Counted from the first letter of the stretch, positions 1 to 7,740 are shown. The stretch is DNA of 8,633 nucleotides from Pirellulaceae bacterium (GCA_020846515.1 JADLDX010000569.1:1-8633); one strand, 5' to 3'. Numbers and translations are program-made. The notes: generated from the letters alone by a model not told the origin.

Positions 1-3000
1 CTCAACGCATCGATATCTTGCGTGGTGCGTGCCAGGGTGACAAGACACATCCGATCTTCTGGTCTCGTCTGGCCGCAGAGTTGCTGGATGATGCCCGTGA
101 TCATGCTGAGGCATATCAGCAGTTGAAACGTGCCTTGCGGTACAACCCCAGCGATGGTCGAGCCCTTTCATTGTTTGGCGATTACTATTGGGGCCGACAG
201 CAACGTGAAGAAGCGTTGGAATTGTATCGTCTGGCCGCTTCGCTCAACGATAAAGACGAGAGCCAATCGCGGCGCTATTTCATGGCCGCTCGTTATTTCC
301 AATTGACCAATGATGCGTTAGTTTGGCTGCGCGACCGCTATCGGCGTTTTGGCGATCGTAATAGTTCGCCAGGCAGAACACTGGCTGGCGCATTGGAACT
401 GGTTGATCAAACGCCAGAGTCTCTTCAGATTATCGAACAGACAGCAGCGAGGCATCCAAATGATGGTGAGTTGCTCTCCTATGCGGCGTTAACCTTTGGT
501 CGCTACAATCAGCCCGAGCGTGCCAAAGAGTATTTGCAGGCTGCCCATGGCAAGTGCAGCGAATCGATGTTCGCGCGGGCAAGCGCTTCCTTAACGCTTT
601 ATCAAGGCAACTTGCCAGAAGCACGACAACTGTTTCTGGATGTGATACGTTGCGATCCGCTGGATCTGGATGCGCGCGAACGTGTATTGCAACTGGATTT
701 GGATCTCGATGGCCCCGACTTGGCCGAGCAGCGGTTGCGCGCGGCCGTAACCGAGTATCCACACAGTTACTCGTTGCGTGTGATGCTGATTCAATTTCTG
801 CGCAATTACAAATTGGCTGAGGTTGGCTCGGAGCTTGACCGGTTTCTCGAATTTCATCCACGCGATGCCTGGGCGCGGCGCGAAGCGGCTATCGTGGCCA
901 TCGCCGCACATGACCTTCCCAGAGCTGCTGATGAACTAACGCTGGCCTTGGAACTGGAGCCGCATAACGAACTCTCGCACTTTCTCTCGGGCAAAGTTCT
1001 GGAACGACAGGGAGATATACCGGGTGCCAGGACGGCTTATCGACGGGCCCTGGAACTGAACATCGATTGTGATTCGGCCATCGGCAGTTTGGTTGAAACT
1101 TGCGATCGCCCGGCCGAACGTAGCGAGCAGCTGGAATTCATCCTCCAGCAATTGCGTTTGCAGACTACCTACGGCGATGGGGTGATGAGTTATCGAGATG
1201 CCGCTAATGGTCGCATCGAACCCGCCAAATTACTGGAGCAGTTAGAAGAGGCGCGCGCGCATCGCCCAGATTTGTGGCAAGTCTGGTCCGTTGTCGTCCA
1301 GCAGCACCTGGCGATGAACCAGCGCTCACAGGCAATTGACGTAGCCAGACAAGCCACAGAACGATTTCCACTAGTACCTCGAAGCTGGTTGGATTTGGCG
1401 CTGGCCTATCGCCATGCAGGCGACCATCCAGCCGAGCTTCAGGCACTGGAACGAGCTCGGGCCATTAATCCTCATTGGACCGAAGTCGCCCGTGAGCTGT
1501 GCGAACTGTATATGACTGATGCGCAGTTTGATTTGGCGGAGGAAGTCATTCGTCAGGTCCTGGTCAGCGATCCGCGCGACCCGGTATCGAAGGCGACATT
1601 GGCAGAATGTTTGTACCGTGCAGGCAAGAAGCAAGCTGCTCTGGAGCCGTTGTCGGAAGCCTGCGCCTCGACGACCGGTGATGATTGGGCCTGGTCAAAA
1701 CTATGCGAATGGTCGCGCGAATTGGATGAGGGAAAAAGCGCTCGACAGGCTGCCCAACAGGCCATCGAAGCGCGACCACATGATGCGCGGAGCTATCGAC
1801 GCATGGCCGAAGCGCTCCAAGAAATTGATGAGATTCCGCAGGCGCTCGAACATATTGAAACGTCGCTGCAGTTGGATGACCGCAGCATCGATACGCATGT
1901 CTTGAAGGCCTACTATCTAGGCAAATTGCACCTGTGGGACGAAGCACTGGCAGCCTGCAGTCCACCGGTGTTTGCTGGCGACGAGCCGGTATTGCTTCGC
2001 ATTCGTCGCGCTTATGTGTTGTATCGCAAAGGGCAAGTCACACCAGCCATCGATGAAATGCGCAGCGCCTTGGAACGCGACCCAGACCATTATGGGGCCT
2101 GGAATCAATTGGCGGACTGGGCTGACGAACATCAACGCCCTGAAGTATACAAACAAGCTGCTGAAAACATGGTGCGCTTGGATCCGCATCAACCGGCTCC
2201 GCGCGGTTACCTGGCCGATGCACTACTGGCGGAGGAAAACGGGCGCGCAGCTGCCAAGCACCATCTGCGCGCAGCGCTGGAGTTCTCACCAGACTACGCC
2301 TACGGCGCGATGCGTCTGTTTGATTTGCATTTGGATGACAAAGAACTGGATGCCGCGCAGGATGTGCTCGAGTTGGGCGCCACTCATCTGCCTCCAGGGT
2401 TTGAATCATCGCTGCGCGCCCAACTATTGGCGGCCCGTGACGCGCTGCAGCAACCAGTTGGCCGAGAGGCGATCGACTTTATTCTCAACTGGTGCCAAGA
2501 GGATATACCGGATCGAGTTCCGTTGCTGCGCGCGCTCAAGCAGCTTGAACTGCCTGCAGCACAGTTGCTCATCTCGCAGCTGACCGATCGAATCCTCCAA
2601 GGACCTGCTGCTTCACTCAAGCCAGCCGTTGGTATCGCGCTTGGGAACTTAATCGTGCGCGTGCAAAATGCAGCAAGCATCATGGCCACGCTGAAGAAAA
2701 TACCCGACGGCGACAGTTGGCATGAGACCACGCGAAGCATGCTGCGAGGCTTGATTCAATTTCAAAAAGAAGCCAGCCTGGTCGATATGGTGAGGCAGAA
2801 GTTCACGACCCGGATCAAGTTGCGTACTGAAACGTGGGCGGCCATGGCCTCAATTATGTTCGATTACGGTCGCAATAGCGAAGTGGTGAAGTGGACCAGC
2901 GACTGGCGAAGACGAACAGATGTGACCGCCAAGAATATGTTAGTCGTCGTGGCGTCACGCTGGGAATTGTTTCAGCTCGGGGCCGCTCGACAGGCTACGC

Positions 3001-3431
3001 TGCACGCATTGTCGCTGGAAGAAGACGAGAGTACACCGCTTTTGCACGTGTGGGCCGGCTTGGACGCGCTGCTACGCGGCAATCATGTACAAGCCCTTGA
3101 ACATGCACGCACTGTCAGCGCGCATCAGATGGTGGGCTGGTATCAAGTTGGCTATCTCATTCTGGTCAACGCCCTGGATGCTTTGCCGGGCTTATTGCTA
3201 AGTGTATCGCCGGGGGCATTGAGCGACCAAGCAGGGCCATCCAAACAGGAAGCTCGACAATTAGTGGCCGCGTTCAAGCCGGGCGTATTTCCGCTGGATG
3301 CACCGTTTGCTAATGATCAGATGACCAAGTGGTTGCTACGGCAGGTGGCCGCTCGAGTCGCCCAAGCACATGGACTGACGGTTGCCAGTTGGATAAATCG
3401 ATTGACCGCCTTCAGCTACACTTGGAAGTAG
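1..3431 (+). CDS. Very large tetratricopeptide-repeat (TPR) protein, 5' end cut by the window
   Basis: The frame is open from the first bases of the window to a TAG at 3429-3431. A TTG at 18 could be read as a start, but the in-frame codons before it are also sense and nothing resembles a ribosome site, so the gene almost certainly starts outside. Residues are numbered from that TTG (1137 residues). Degenerate 34-residue helix-turn-helix units run from about 45 to 790. Clear examples are about 48-81, 284-317, 318-351, 455-488, 590-623 and 691-757, with the usual small/aromatic spacing and a closing 'LELEP' or 'AINP' type turn. TPR superhelices bind proteins or peptides, so a scaffold role is likely but the partner is unknown. 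Residues about 800-1137 look helical but have no obvious TPR consensus. No membrane segment or catalytic motif is visible here; any enzymatic or targeting domain would be in the missing N-terminus. It converges on the exporter adaptor gene. TPR assignment is sure; function is not. Confidence 0.9.
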   Translation, partial: QRIDILRGACQGDKTHPIFWSRLAAELLDDARDHAEAYQQLKRALRYNPSDGRALSLFGDYYWGRQQREEALELYRLAASLNDKDESQSRRYFMAARYFQLTNDALVWLRDRYRRFGDRNSSPGRTLAGALELVDQTPESLQIIEQTAARHPNDGELLSYAALTFGRYNQPERAKEYLQAAHGKCSESMFARASASLTLYQGNLPEARQLFLDVIRCDPLDLDARERVLQLDLDLDGPDLAEQRLRAAVTEYPHSYSLRVMLIQFLRNYKLAEVGSELDRFLEFHPRDAWARREAAIVAIAAHDLPRAADELTLALELEPHNELSHFLSGKVLERQGDIPGARTAYRRALELNIDCDSAIGSLVETCDRPAERSEQLEFILQQLRLQTTYGDGVMSYRDAANGRIEPAKLLEQLEEARAHRPDLWQVWSVVVQQHLAMNQRSQAIDVARQATERFPLVPRSWLDLALAYRHAGDHPAELQALERARAINPHWTEVARELCELYMTDAQFDLAEEVIRQVLVSDPRDPVSKATLAECLYRAGKKQAALEPLSEACASTTGDDWAWSKLCEWSRELDEGKSARQAAQQAIEARPHDARSYRRMAEALQEIDEIPQALEHIETSLQLDDRSIDTHVLKAYYLGKLHLWDEALAACSPPVFAGDEPVLLRIRRAYVLYRKGQVTPAIDEMRSALERDPDHYGAWNQLADWADEHQRPEVYKQAAENMVRLDPHQPAPRGYLADALLAEENGRAAAKHHLRAALEFSPDYAYGAMRLFDLHLDDKELDAAQDVLELGATHLPPGFESSLRAQLLAARDALQQPVGREAIDFILNWCQEDIPDRVPLLRALKQLELPAAQLLISQLTDRILQGPAASLKPAVGIALGNLIVRVQNAASIMATLKKIPDGDSWHETTRSMLRGLIQFQKEASLVDMVRQKFTTRIKLRTETWAAMASIMFDYGRNSEVVKWTSDWRRRTDVTAKNMLVVVASRWELFQLGAARQATLHALSLEEDESTPLLHVWAGLDALLRGNHVQALEHARTVSAHQMVGWYQVGYLILVNALDALPGLLLSVSPGALSDQAGPSKQEARQLVAAFKPGVFPLDAPFANDQMTKWLLRQVAARVAQAHGLTVASWINRLTAFSYTWK

Positions 3432-3449
3432 ATAGGCTGTCGCCAAGGT

Positions 3450-4622
3450 TTACTCTTCGATGAACACATCGACCTGTTGGCCCACGGTGGCCCCTAAGGC
3501 TTGCGGAGTCACTGCGTAGATGAGTTCCAGGACGCGTGTGTCCACGCGTTCGCTGACGCCGCCGCTGAGCGAGCGTTTGGGTACCACCAGCGGTTCAGCA
3601 CGAACAAAGCGAAGGGGTACTTGCTGATCCGCTCGACCGCGAACCGCGGCGTAGGCTTTCGTACCTGCATGAAAGCGAGGAATCTCGGATTCATCGATTT
3701 CCACTCGCACATGCAAGGGGTCCGTGACGCCCAGGACCATCAAAGCGTTAGTCAACACGGCGGCGGCAGCGAATTCACCGACGCGAATGCGGACTTGCAA
3801 CACAGTGGCATCCAGCGGCGCGCGGACAGTCAGCAGTTCGACGTTAACTCGTGCCAGAGATACATTGGCTGCGGCCTGCGCGATGGCGGCGCGCTGCACG
3901 TCCAAGGTCGGTGCGCCTTGAGCACCTGCCAGCAGGTCGAGAGTGGCCTGGCTTTCGTTGACCCTGGCTTCGCCTTCGGCAACTTTGGCTGAACTCATTT
4001 CGAAAGCCAGCCGGCGGGCTTCGACTTCTTCTTGTGAAATCGAACTCGAGGCGGCCAACTGTTTAGCCCGCTGATACTGCTGCGAGGCATTGGCGGCATC
4101 GGCCTTGGCCTGATTGAGCAAAGCCTGGCTGGCGGCCAGTTTGCTACGCGTAGGCGCTATCTGACCTTCCAACTCCTTGAGCTTGGCGATAGCTGCCTGT
4201 TCGTTGGCCACCGCGATTGCCAGACTCGCCTGGGCAGAGCGAGAATCGAGTACAAACAGCGGCTCACCGCGACGCACGAGATCGCCAGGACGCACGAGCA
4301 CTTCTGTAACCAGCCCGGACAACTGTGTTCCGATCGAGATCGCTTCGCCCGCTGGTTCGACGATGCCGATACCTCCAATGAAACGACGCTGAGGGGTAGT
4401 TGAAGTCGCTGAACCCTCGGAGGCTGCTGAAGCTTTCTTGTCACTATCTGCTTGTGGTTGATATGCGACTTCACGTGTCAAACCTGGTTGGGTGGGCGGC
4501 ATGACGCGCGCCTCACCCGTTGGTCTGGTGGGCGTATTGTTGAAGATCAAACGCACCGCATAGGCCAAGATCAATAGTGCGCCTAAGACACTGCCCCAAG
4601 CAAAAAGTCGATTGAAGATCAT
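3450..4622 (-). CDS. HlyD/DevB-like membrane fusion protein (periplasmic adaptor) of an ABC exporter
   Basis: This 390-residue protein would be the adaptor that joins the inner-membrane permease to an outer-membrane channel. One N-terminal transmembrane anchor lies at about 8-27, so most of the protein is periplasmic. A polar, low-complexity Ser/Ala/Thr/Pro linker follows to about 80. The first half of the biotinyl-lipoyl-like domain is at about 92-119 (GLVTEVLVRPGDLVRRGEPL). An Ala/Gln/Glu-rich alpha-hairpin coiled coil runs about 121-232. The second lipoyl half is about 262-285 (VRAPLDATVLQVRIRVGE), followed by a beta-barrel about 293-330 and a membrane-proximal domain to the end. Order and length match HlyD/DevB/MacA adaptors. 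The ATG at 4620-4622 is preceded by a good AAGGAA site, 7 nt away, which overlaps the stop codon of the ATPase gene. It is the last gene of the permease-ATPase-adaptor operon. DevB-like is an inference from the company it keeps; MacA/HlyD-like is equally safe. Confidence 0.93.
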   Translation of the reverse strand: MIFNRLFAWGSVLGALLILAYAVRLIFNNTPTRPTGEARVMPPTQPGLTREVAYQPQADSDKKASAASEGSATSTTPQRRFIGGIGIVEPAGEAISIGTQLSGLVTEVLVRPGDLVRRGEPLFVLDSRSAQASLAIAVANEQAAIAKLKELEGQIAPTRSKLAASQALLNQAKADAANASQQYQRAKQLAASSSISQEEVEARRLAFEMSSAKVAEGEARVNESQATLDLLAGAQGAPTLDVQRAAIAQAAANVSLARVNVELLTVRAPLDATVLQVRIRVGEFAAAAVLTNALMVLGVTDPLHVRVEIDESEIPRFHAGTKAYAAVRGRADQQVPLRFVRAEPLVVPKRSLSGGVSERVDTRVLELIYAVTPQALGATVGQQVDVFIEE

Positions 4623-4629
4623 GTTGGGA

Positions 4630-4635
4630 TTCCTT
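4630..4635 (-). promoter_or_regulatory. Shine-Dalgarno site of the adaptor gene, overlapping the ATPase stop codon
   Basis: On the minus strand this reads AAGGAA, followed by 7 nt and the adaptor ATG. Its first two bases are the last two bases of the ATPase TAA (4634-4636), so ribosomes ending on the ATPase message arrive at the adaptor start. This is the strongest ribosome site in the window and supports translational coupling of ATPase and adaptor. Confidence 0.65.
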
Positions 4636-5440
4636 AGTTTGGAGAGCCGGCCAGTGCTGAGGCCGAGGCGACGCCGCCTTGCAAGGTCACATCGATGATA
4701 CGACCATAGATCATGCTTGAGATGCGATCTGCATACTTGTAGATACGATCATCGTGGGTCACCACGATGACGGCCCGTTGCGGTGTCACGGCCAGTTCAC
4801 GTAGAAGCTTCATGACGGTTTGACCCGTTTCAGCGTCCAGAGAGGCGGTGGGTTCATCGCAGATAACCAAGCGTGGGCTGTGTACGAGCGACCGCGCGAT
4901 CGCCACGCGTTGTTGCTGGCCGCCGGATAGTTGTGAGGGATACTTGTGCTTATGGGCCTGCAATCCCAATCGATCGAGCATTTCCCCGGCTTGCTTCACA
5001 GCCCGGCCGAAACTTACGTATTGACCAAGCAGAGGTACGGCTGCATTTTCGGCCGCCGTCAACGTGGGTAGCAAGTTAAACTGCTGAAATATAAAGCCGA
5101 TATTGGCAGCGCGAAAATCAACCAGTCGACCACCGCGCAGTTTGTTTAGCGATTTCCCCAAAACTTCCAGCGAACCACTGTTGGGCGTCAGTAGTCCGGC
5201 CAAAACGGAAATCAAGGTTGTTTTGCCACAACCGCTTGGACCGACCAAGAACATCATTTCGCCTAAGCGCACCGAAAAGTTTACGCCTCGGAGGACTTGC
5301 ACTCGCGTCTGTCCAGACCCGAACTCCTTGGTGATGCCTTCACAGCGTGCAGCCAATTCACTGGCATCAGCGGGTGTTGAAGCCACTGGCTGAGAGGTTG
5401 ACTGGGGCATGGTAGGTGGTATGGATGGTGGTTCTGTCAA
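4634..5440 (-). CDS. ABC exporter ATPase, LolD/MacB/DevA-like
   Basis: This 268-residue protein is a complete nucleotide-binding subunit that would power the neighbouring FtsX-like permease from the cytoplasmic side. Walker A is GPSGCGKT at 67-74, the Q-loop is Q119/Q120 (FQQFNLLP), the ABC signature LSGGQQQR is at 161-168, Walker B is LVICDEPTA at 181-189 with D185 and catalytic E186, and the switch histidine is H209 (VVTHD). The LolD/MacB-type reading of Q-loop and signature is clear. The chosen start is a TTG (5438-5440), 5 nt after an AGG that overlaps the permease stop region. An ATG at residue 11 (5408-5410) is an alternative but has no ribosome site before it. The first ~27 residues are Pro/Ser/Thr-rich and precede the conserved fold, so either start yields a working domain. 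It begins 6 bp after the permease stop and lies in the same frame. Confidence 0.95.
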   Translation of the reverse strand: MTEPPSIPPTMPQSTSQPVASTPADASELAARCEGITKEFGSGQTRVQVLRGVNFSVRLGEMMFLVGPSGCGKTTLISVLAGLLTPNSGSLEVLGKSLNKLRGGRLVDFRAANIGFIFQQFNLLPTLTAAENAAVPLLGQYVSFGRAVKQAGEMLDRLGLQAHKHKYPSQLSGGQQQRVAIARSLVHSPRLVICDEPTASLDAETGQTVMKLLRELAVTPQRAVIVVTHDDRIYKYADRISSMIYGRIIDVTLQGGVASASALAGSPN

Positions 5441-5445
5441 AATGG

Positions 5446-5452
5446 CCTATCC
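5446..5452 (-). promoter_or_regulatory. Possible weak Shine-Dalgarno site of the ATPase gene
   Basis: On the minus strand this reads GGATAGG; its AGG ends 5 nt before the TTG start at 5440. It overlaps the permease TAG (5447-5449). It is the main reason for preferring the TTG over the ATG ten codons later, which is preceded only by a C/A/T-rich stretch. Confidence 0.3.
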
Positions 5453-6586
5453 ACGAAAAACGATAGCTGCGTCGACGAATAACACGCGGCGCAGCGCCAC
5501 TAGGGCTGCCAAGAGCATGATGAAAGTGGCTACGAGGGCCGAGGCGGCGGCGACCTGCCAAGGCAAGTAAAAGCCGCGAAAGTTGGGACTACGACCGGCC
5601 GTTTCAAAGAACGTCGCTGCGGCACCAAGGCCCAGCGCATAGCCTACTAAGCCCACCACCGCCGCCTGCAGCAGGACCATGGCCAATAAACGACGGTTCT
5701 TGATACCAATGGCCTTTAGGGCCGCAAAGTGTTTGAGGTTCTCCAGCACGAACAGATTGAACATCAAGCCGACGACGGCCACTCCGACAATGATGCCCAA
5801 CCCGATCACGGTCGCAAAGCTGACCGGAATGCCGGTGTTATCGATCACATACTGAATGGCTTTCTTGCGAAACTGGTCACTCGTGAGAGCTTGCAAGCCG
5901 GTCTGAGCCTGAATCTGGCGGGCGACCGCCTCGGGATCATTCGCGGCAGCCGCTTTTACCAAGATGAACGAGAGTTGATTGCGGCCGTTATTGGTGTACT
6001 GCAAGGCTTGCGAGTACCGAGTATAAAAAGTGATCGAAGAAGTAAACTTAGGCAAATCCTCAACCACCGCCACCACAACCGCGCGTCGATCGTTCAGTTC
6101 CAACGTTTTGCCCAACGAAATTTCTTCACCGCGCCAAACTTTTCCAAACGCATCTTTGGCCACCGCTACCGAATCGGGCCGTTTCAGATCAAATGGATCT
6201 CCCAACACGCATCGGGCCGGGATTCCAATTAATGAATTATCGTCAGCGCCAATTAACAAGGCCGACTCCAATTCGCCGGTCTGCGTGCGCACTGTGGCCA
6301 TCGCTTTGAAATAGGGTACTGCCCACTCCACACCAGGTACGCCGCGCACGCGTGCCAGTTCCGTATCTCGTAGCGGAAAAATCGTATCCAGGTTCTTAAC
6401 GCCAGGATCCATGACCCAAATATTGGCTTCGGGCGTATCGTCAATCACACTGGCCGCGCGGCTGATCAAGCCGACGAAGATGCCGCATTGCTGATTAATC
6501 AGCAGCGTCGAGAAGGCCACGCCAAACACCAGTCCGATGTACTTGGCGCGGTCTCCAAACAACATCTTCAACGCGATTCGATACAT
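5447..6586 (-). CDS. FtsX/DevC-like ABC exporter permease
   Basis: This 379-residue protein is an integral inner-membrane subunit of the MacB/FtsX class. The topology is typical: one transmembrane helix near the N-terminus (about 17-40), a periplasmic domain of about 210 residues (about 42-250), then three helices at about 255-278, 300-325 and 345-366. Between helices 2 and 3 the short cytoplasmic segment LKAIGIKNRRL (about 290-300) matches the 'ALKALGA' coupling region that contacts the ATPase in this family. MacB itself fuses the ATPase to the permease; here they are separate, as in DevC or LolC/E. The N-terminal pattern, with a short cytoplasmic start and 'ANIWVMDPG' just after helix 1, recalls DevC proteins. 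The ATG at 6584-6586 has no convincing Shine-Dalgarno site. It is the first gene of the exporter operon, with 190 bp of non-coding DNA before it. Cargo is unknown; DevC relatives export glycolipids and other members export peptides or drugs. Confidence 0.92.
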   Translation of the reverse strand: MYRIALKMLFGDRAKYIGLVFGVAFSTLLINQQCGIFVGLISRAASVIDDTPEANIWVMDPGVKNLDTIFPLRDTELARVRGVPGVEWAVPYFKAMATVRTQTGELESALLIGADDNSLIGIPARCVLGDPFDLKRPDSVAVAKDAFGKVWRGEEISLGKTLELNDRRAVVVAVVEDLPKFTSSITFYTRYSQALQYTNNGRNQLSFILVKAAAANDPEAVARQIQAQTGLQALTSDQFRKKAIQYVIDNTGIPVSFATVIGLGIIVGVAVVGLMFNLFVLENLKHFAALKAIGIKNRRLLAMVLLQAAVVGLVGYALGLGAAATFFETAGRSPNFRGFYLPWQVAAASALVATFIMLLAALVALRRVLFVDAAIVFRG

Positions 6587-6674
6587 AAAGCACTAGCCAT
6601 GCAGAAGAACCACAAGAGTTTCGGACAGTAACAACCGAAGGCAGACAAGAGTATTGGATATTTACAGATGTTCT

Positions 6675-6680
6675 ATTGTA
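6675..6680 (-). promoter_or_regulatory. Possible -10 element for the exporter operon
   Basis: On the minus strand this reads TACAAT, one base from the TATAAT consensus, about 90 bp upstream of the permease ATG in the only sizeable gap before the operon. No good -35 box lies 16-18 bp further upstream; the nearest candidates (around 6699-6704) are poor. It would place a leader of roughly 80 nt before the permease gene. One hexamer match is weak evidence. Confidence 0.25.
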
Positions 6681-6709
6681 CGCGGGAAAGGGCCGCCGAA
6701 AGTCGAAAA

Positions 6710-6738
6710 TTCACCGCTGACCGATCATGCTTGGTGAA
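6710..6738 (-). terminator. Weak terminator-like inverted repeat after the hydrolase gene
   Basis: On the minus strand, TTCACC is followed 17 nt later by GGTGAA and then TTTT. The arms are only 6 bp with a long loop, so the hairpin would be marginal. Its place, about 40 nt downstream of the hydrolase stop and upstream of the possible -10, is right for separating the hydrolase transcript from the exporter operon, but this may be chance. Confidence 0.2.
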
Positions 6739-6776
6739 CGGCCGAGAACGTGCCATGGACGACAGATGCGGGCGCT

Positions 6777-7703
6777 TCAGTTTCCCAAGGCCCAGTTGGC
6801 GATATCCGCGATGACTCTTTCTCGACCTTGATCACGATGTAGATCATGCAGCATACCGTTGTAAGTAATCAGTTGTGTCGGAGCACCGCCGCCCATGGCT
6901 GTTCGAGTGAATTCCACGGAGGCCAGCGGGTCCGTAATGCGATCTTCGCTACCATGCAAGAGTAACGTGGGGACATTGAGCTGCGCGGCCTGCTCGATGG
7001 CCCATAGGCCGCTGTCGATCAGACTGGCCCCCAGTCGCAGTGAGACTCGACGATGCATGAGCGGATCATGCTGGTAAGCCTCCTGTTCCGAGTTCAGATG
7101 CGACAAGAACTCTTTACGCACAGGCGCCTTGAGCCGCCAGTTCGGGGCGATGATTTTCAATATCCGCGCGATGCGCATGAACATTGGGCCGGGCGGATGC
7201 ACCGCGCGCAGCATCGGTGCCGAGGCAATCAATCGATCGGGTTTGGCCAGACCATGCAACACTGAGTTGAGAACTAGATTGCCACCCATACTATGCCCAT
7301 ACAAACAGACTTGCAGGCGATCGTCATCAGGCCAATGATCCAGCGAGATCGGGTGGTCATCACGGTTGGAATCATCGGCGACACGCTGGGACAATTCGTC
7401 GCCGCCGCGCGCCCACTGCACCAGGTTGGCTACTTCGCTGAGAAATTTTGGATAGGAATCAATGCAACCTCGCCGACCAGGCGACAGACCGTGTCCCTGC
7501 AAGTCCATCGACAAAACACCGATACCGCGAGTTACCAACTGCATGGCCAGCGGAGCATAACGGCCAGAGTGATCGCCCAGGCCGGGTACGATGCACATAA
7601 TGGCTTGGGGTTGAGTGGCTGGCCACCAACTACGGGCAAACCGCGAGCCACCGCCTTCTCGCAGCTTGAGCCAAAACTCTCTTTGATGAACTGCAGCTGG
7701 CAT
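6777..7703 (-). CDS. Alpha/beta hydrolase, monoacylglycerol lipase-like (serine aminopeptidase S33 / Hydrolase_4 type)
   Basis: This 308-residue protein, counted from the ATG at 7701-7703, has the layout of lysophospholipase/monoacylglycerol lipase-like serine hydrolases. It has PGLGDHSGRYA at 40-50, the family's oxyanion segment. SMDLQGHGLSPG follows at about 65-76, then the nucleophile elbow GHSMGG with Ser138, the acid Asp254 (GSEDRIT) and the histidine His286 (MLHDLH). All three triad residues are present, so it should hydrolyse an ester, probably a lipid or carboxylester, but the substrate cannot be read. Oddities: the usual His of the HGLGEH motif is Pro40, and a hydrophilic Asp-rich insertion sits at about 100-128, ahead of the nucleophile strand. 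There is no signal peptide. The frame is open further upstream to GTG 7841/ATG 7838, adding 46 residues made mostly of the 29-bp repeats. I prefer the ATG at 7703 because the family's conserved start ('HQREFWL') begins right after it. It follows the EEP gene on the same strand. Confidence 0.87.
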   Translation of the reverse strand: MPAAVHQREFWLKLREGGGSRFARSWWPATQPQAIMCIVPGLGDHSGRYAPLAMQLVTRGIGVLSMDLQGHGLSPGRRGCIDSYPKFLSEVANLVQWARGGDELSQRVADDSNRDDHPISLDHWPDDDRLQVCLYGHSMGGNLVLNSVLHGLAKPDRLIASAPMLRAVHPPGPMFMRIARILKIIAPNWRLKAPVRKEFLSHLNSEQEAYQHDPLMHRRVSLRLGASLIDSGLWAIEQAAQLNVPTLLLHGSEDRITDPLASVEFTRTAMGGGAPTQLITYNGMLHDLHRDQGRERVIADIANWALGN

Positions 7704-7740
7704 TCTAAGTTTGTTCGTCCGTATGATTCGCTGTGATTCC

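Noticed and set aside
1972..2583. A 203-codon open frame on the plus strand inside the TPR gene
   Set aside because: It overlaps the TPR frame completely, its translation is rich in Cys, Trp and Arg with no domain pattern, and the TPR frame has clear repeats through this region.
3457..3472. TCGATG-AACA-CATCGA hairpin near the convergent gene ends as a two-way terminator
   Set aside because: The stem is only 6 bp, lies within the adaptor coding sequence and has no T-run on either strand.
3501..3992. A 163-codon plus-strand open frame opposite the adaptor gene
   Set aside because: It is antisense to clear HlyD-family motifs, has no recognisable domain and no convincing ribosome site.
1102..4903. 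Two GCGATCGC octamers (1102-1109 and 4896-4903), the cyanobacterial HIP1 motif
   Set aside because: Two copies in 8.6 kb are too few for the dense iteration seen in HIP1-rich genomes, and both lie in coding sequence; they do not establish a cyanobacterial origin.
6574..6602. A short minus-strand frame starting at an ATG just upstream of the permease start
   Set aside because: It has about ten codons, overlaps the permease start out of frame, and has no ribosome site or attenuator-like pattern; it is best taken as chance.
7293..7736. A 147-codon plus-strand open frame opposite the hydrolase gene
   Set aside because: The opposite strand encodes an intact catalytic triad across this stretch; the plus-strand product has no family features.
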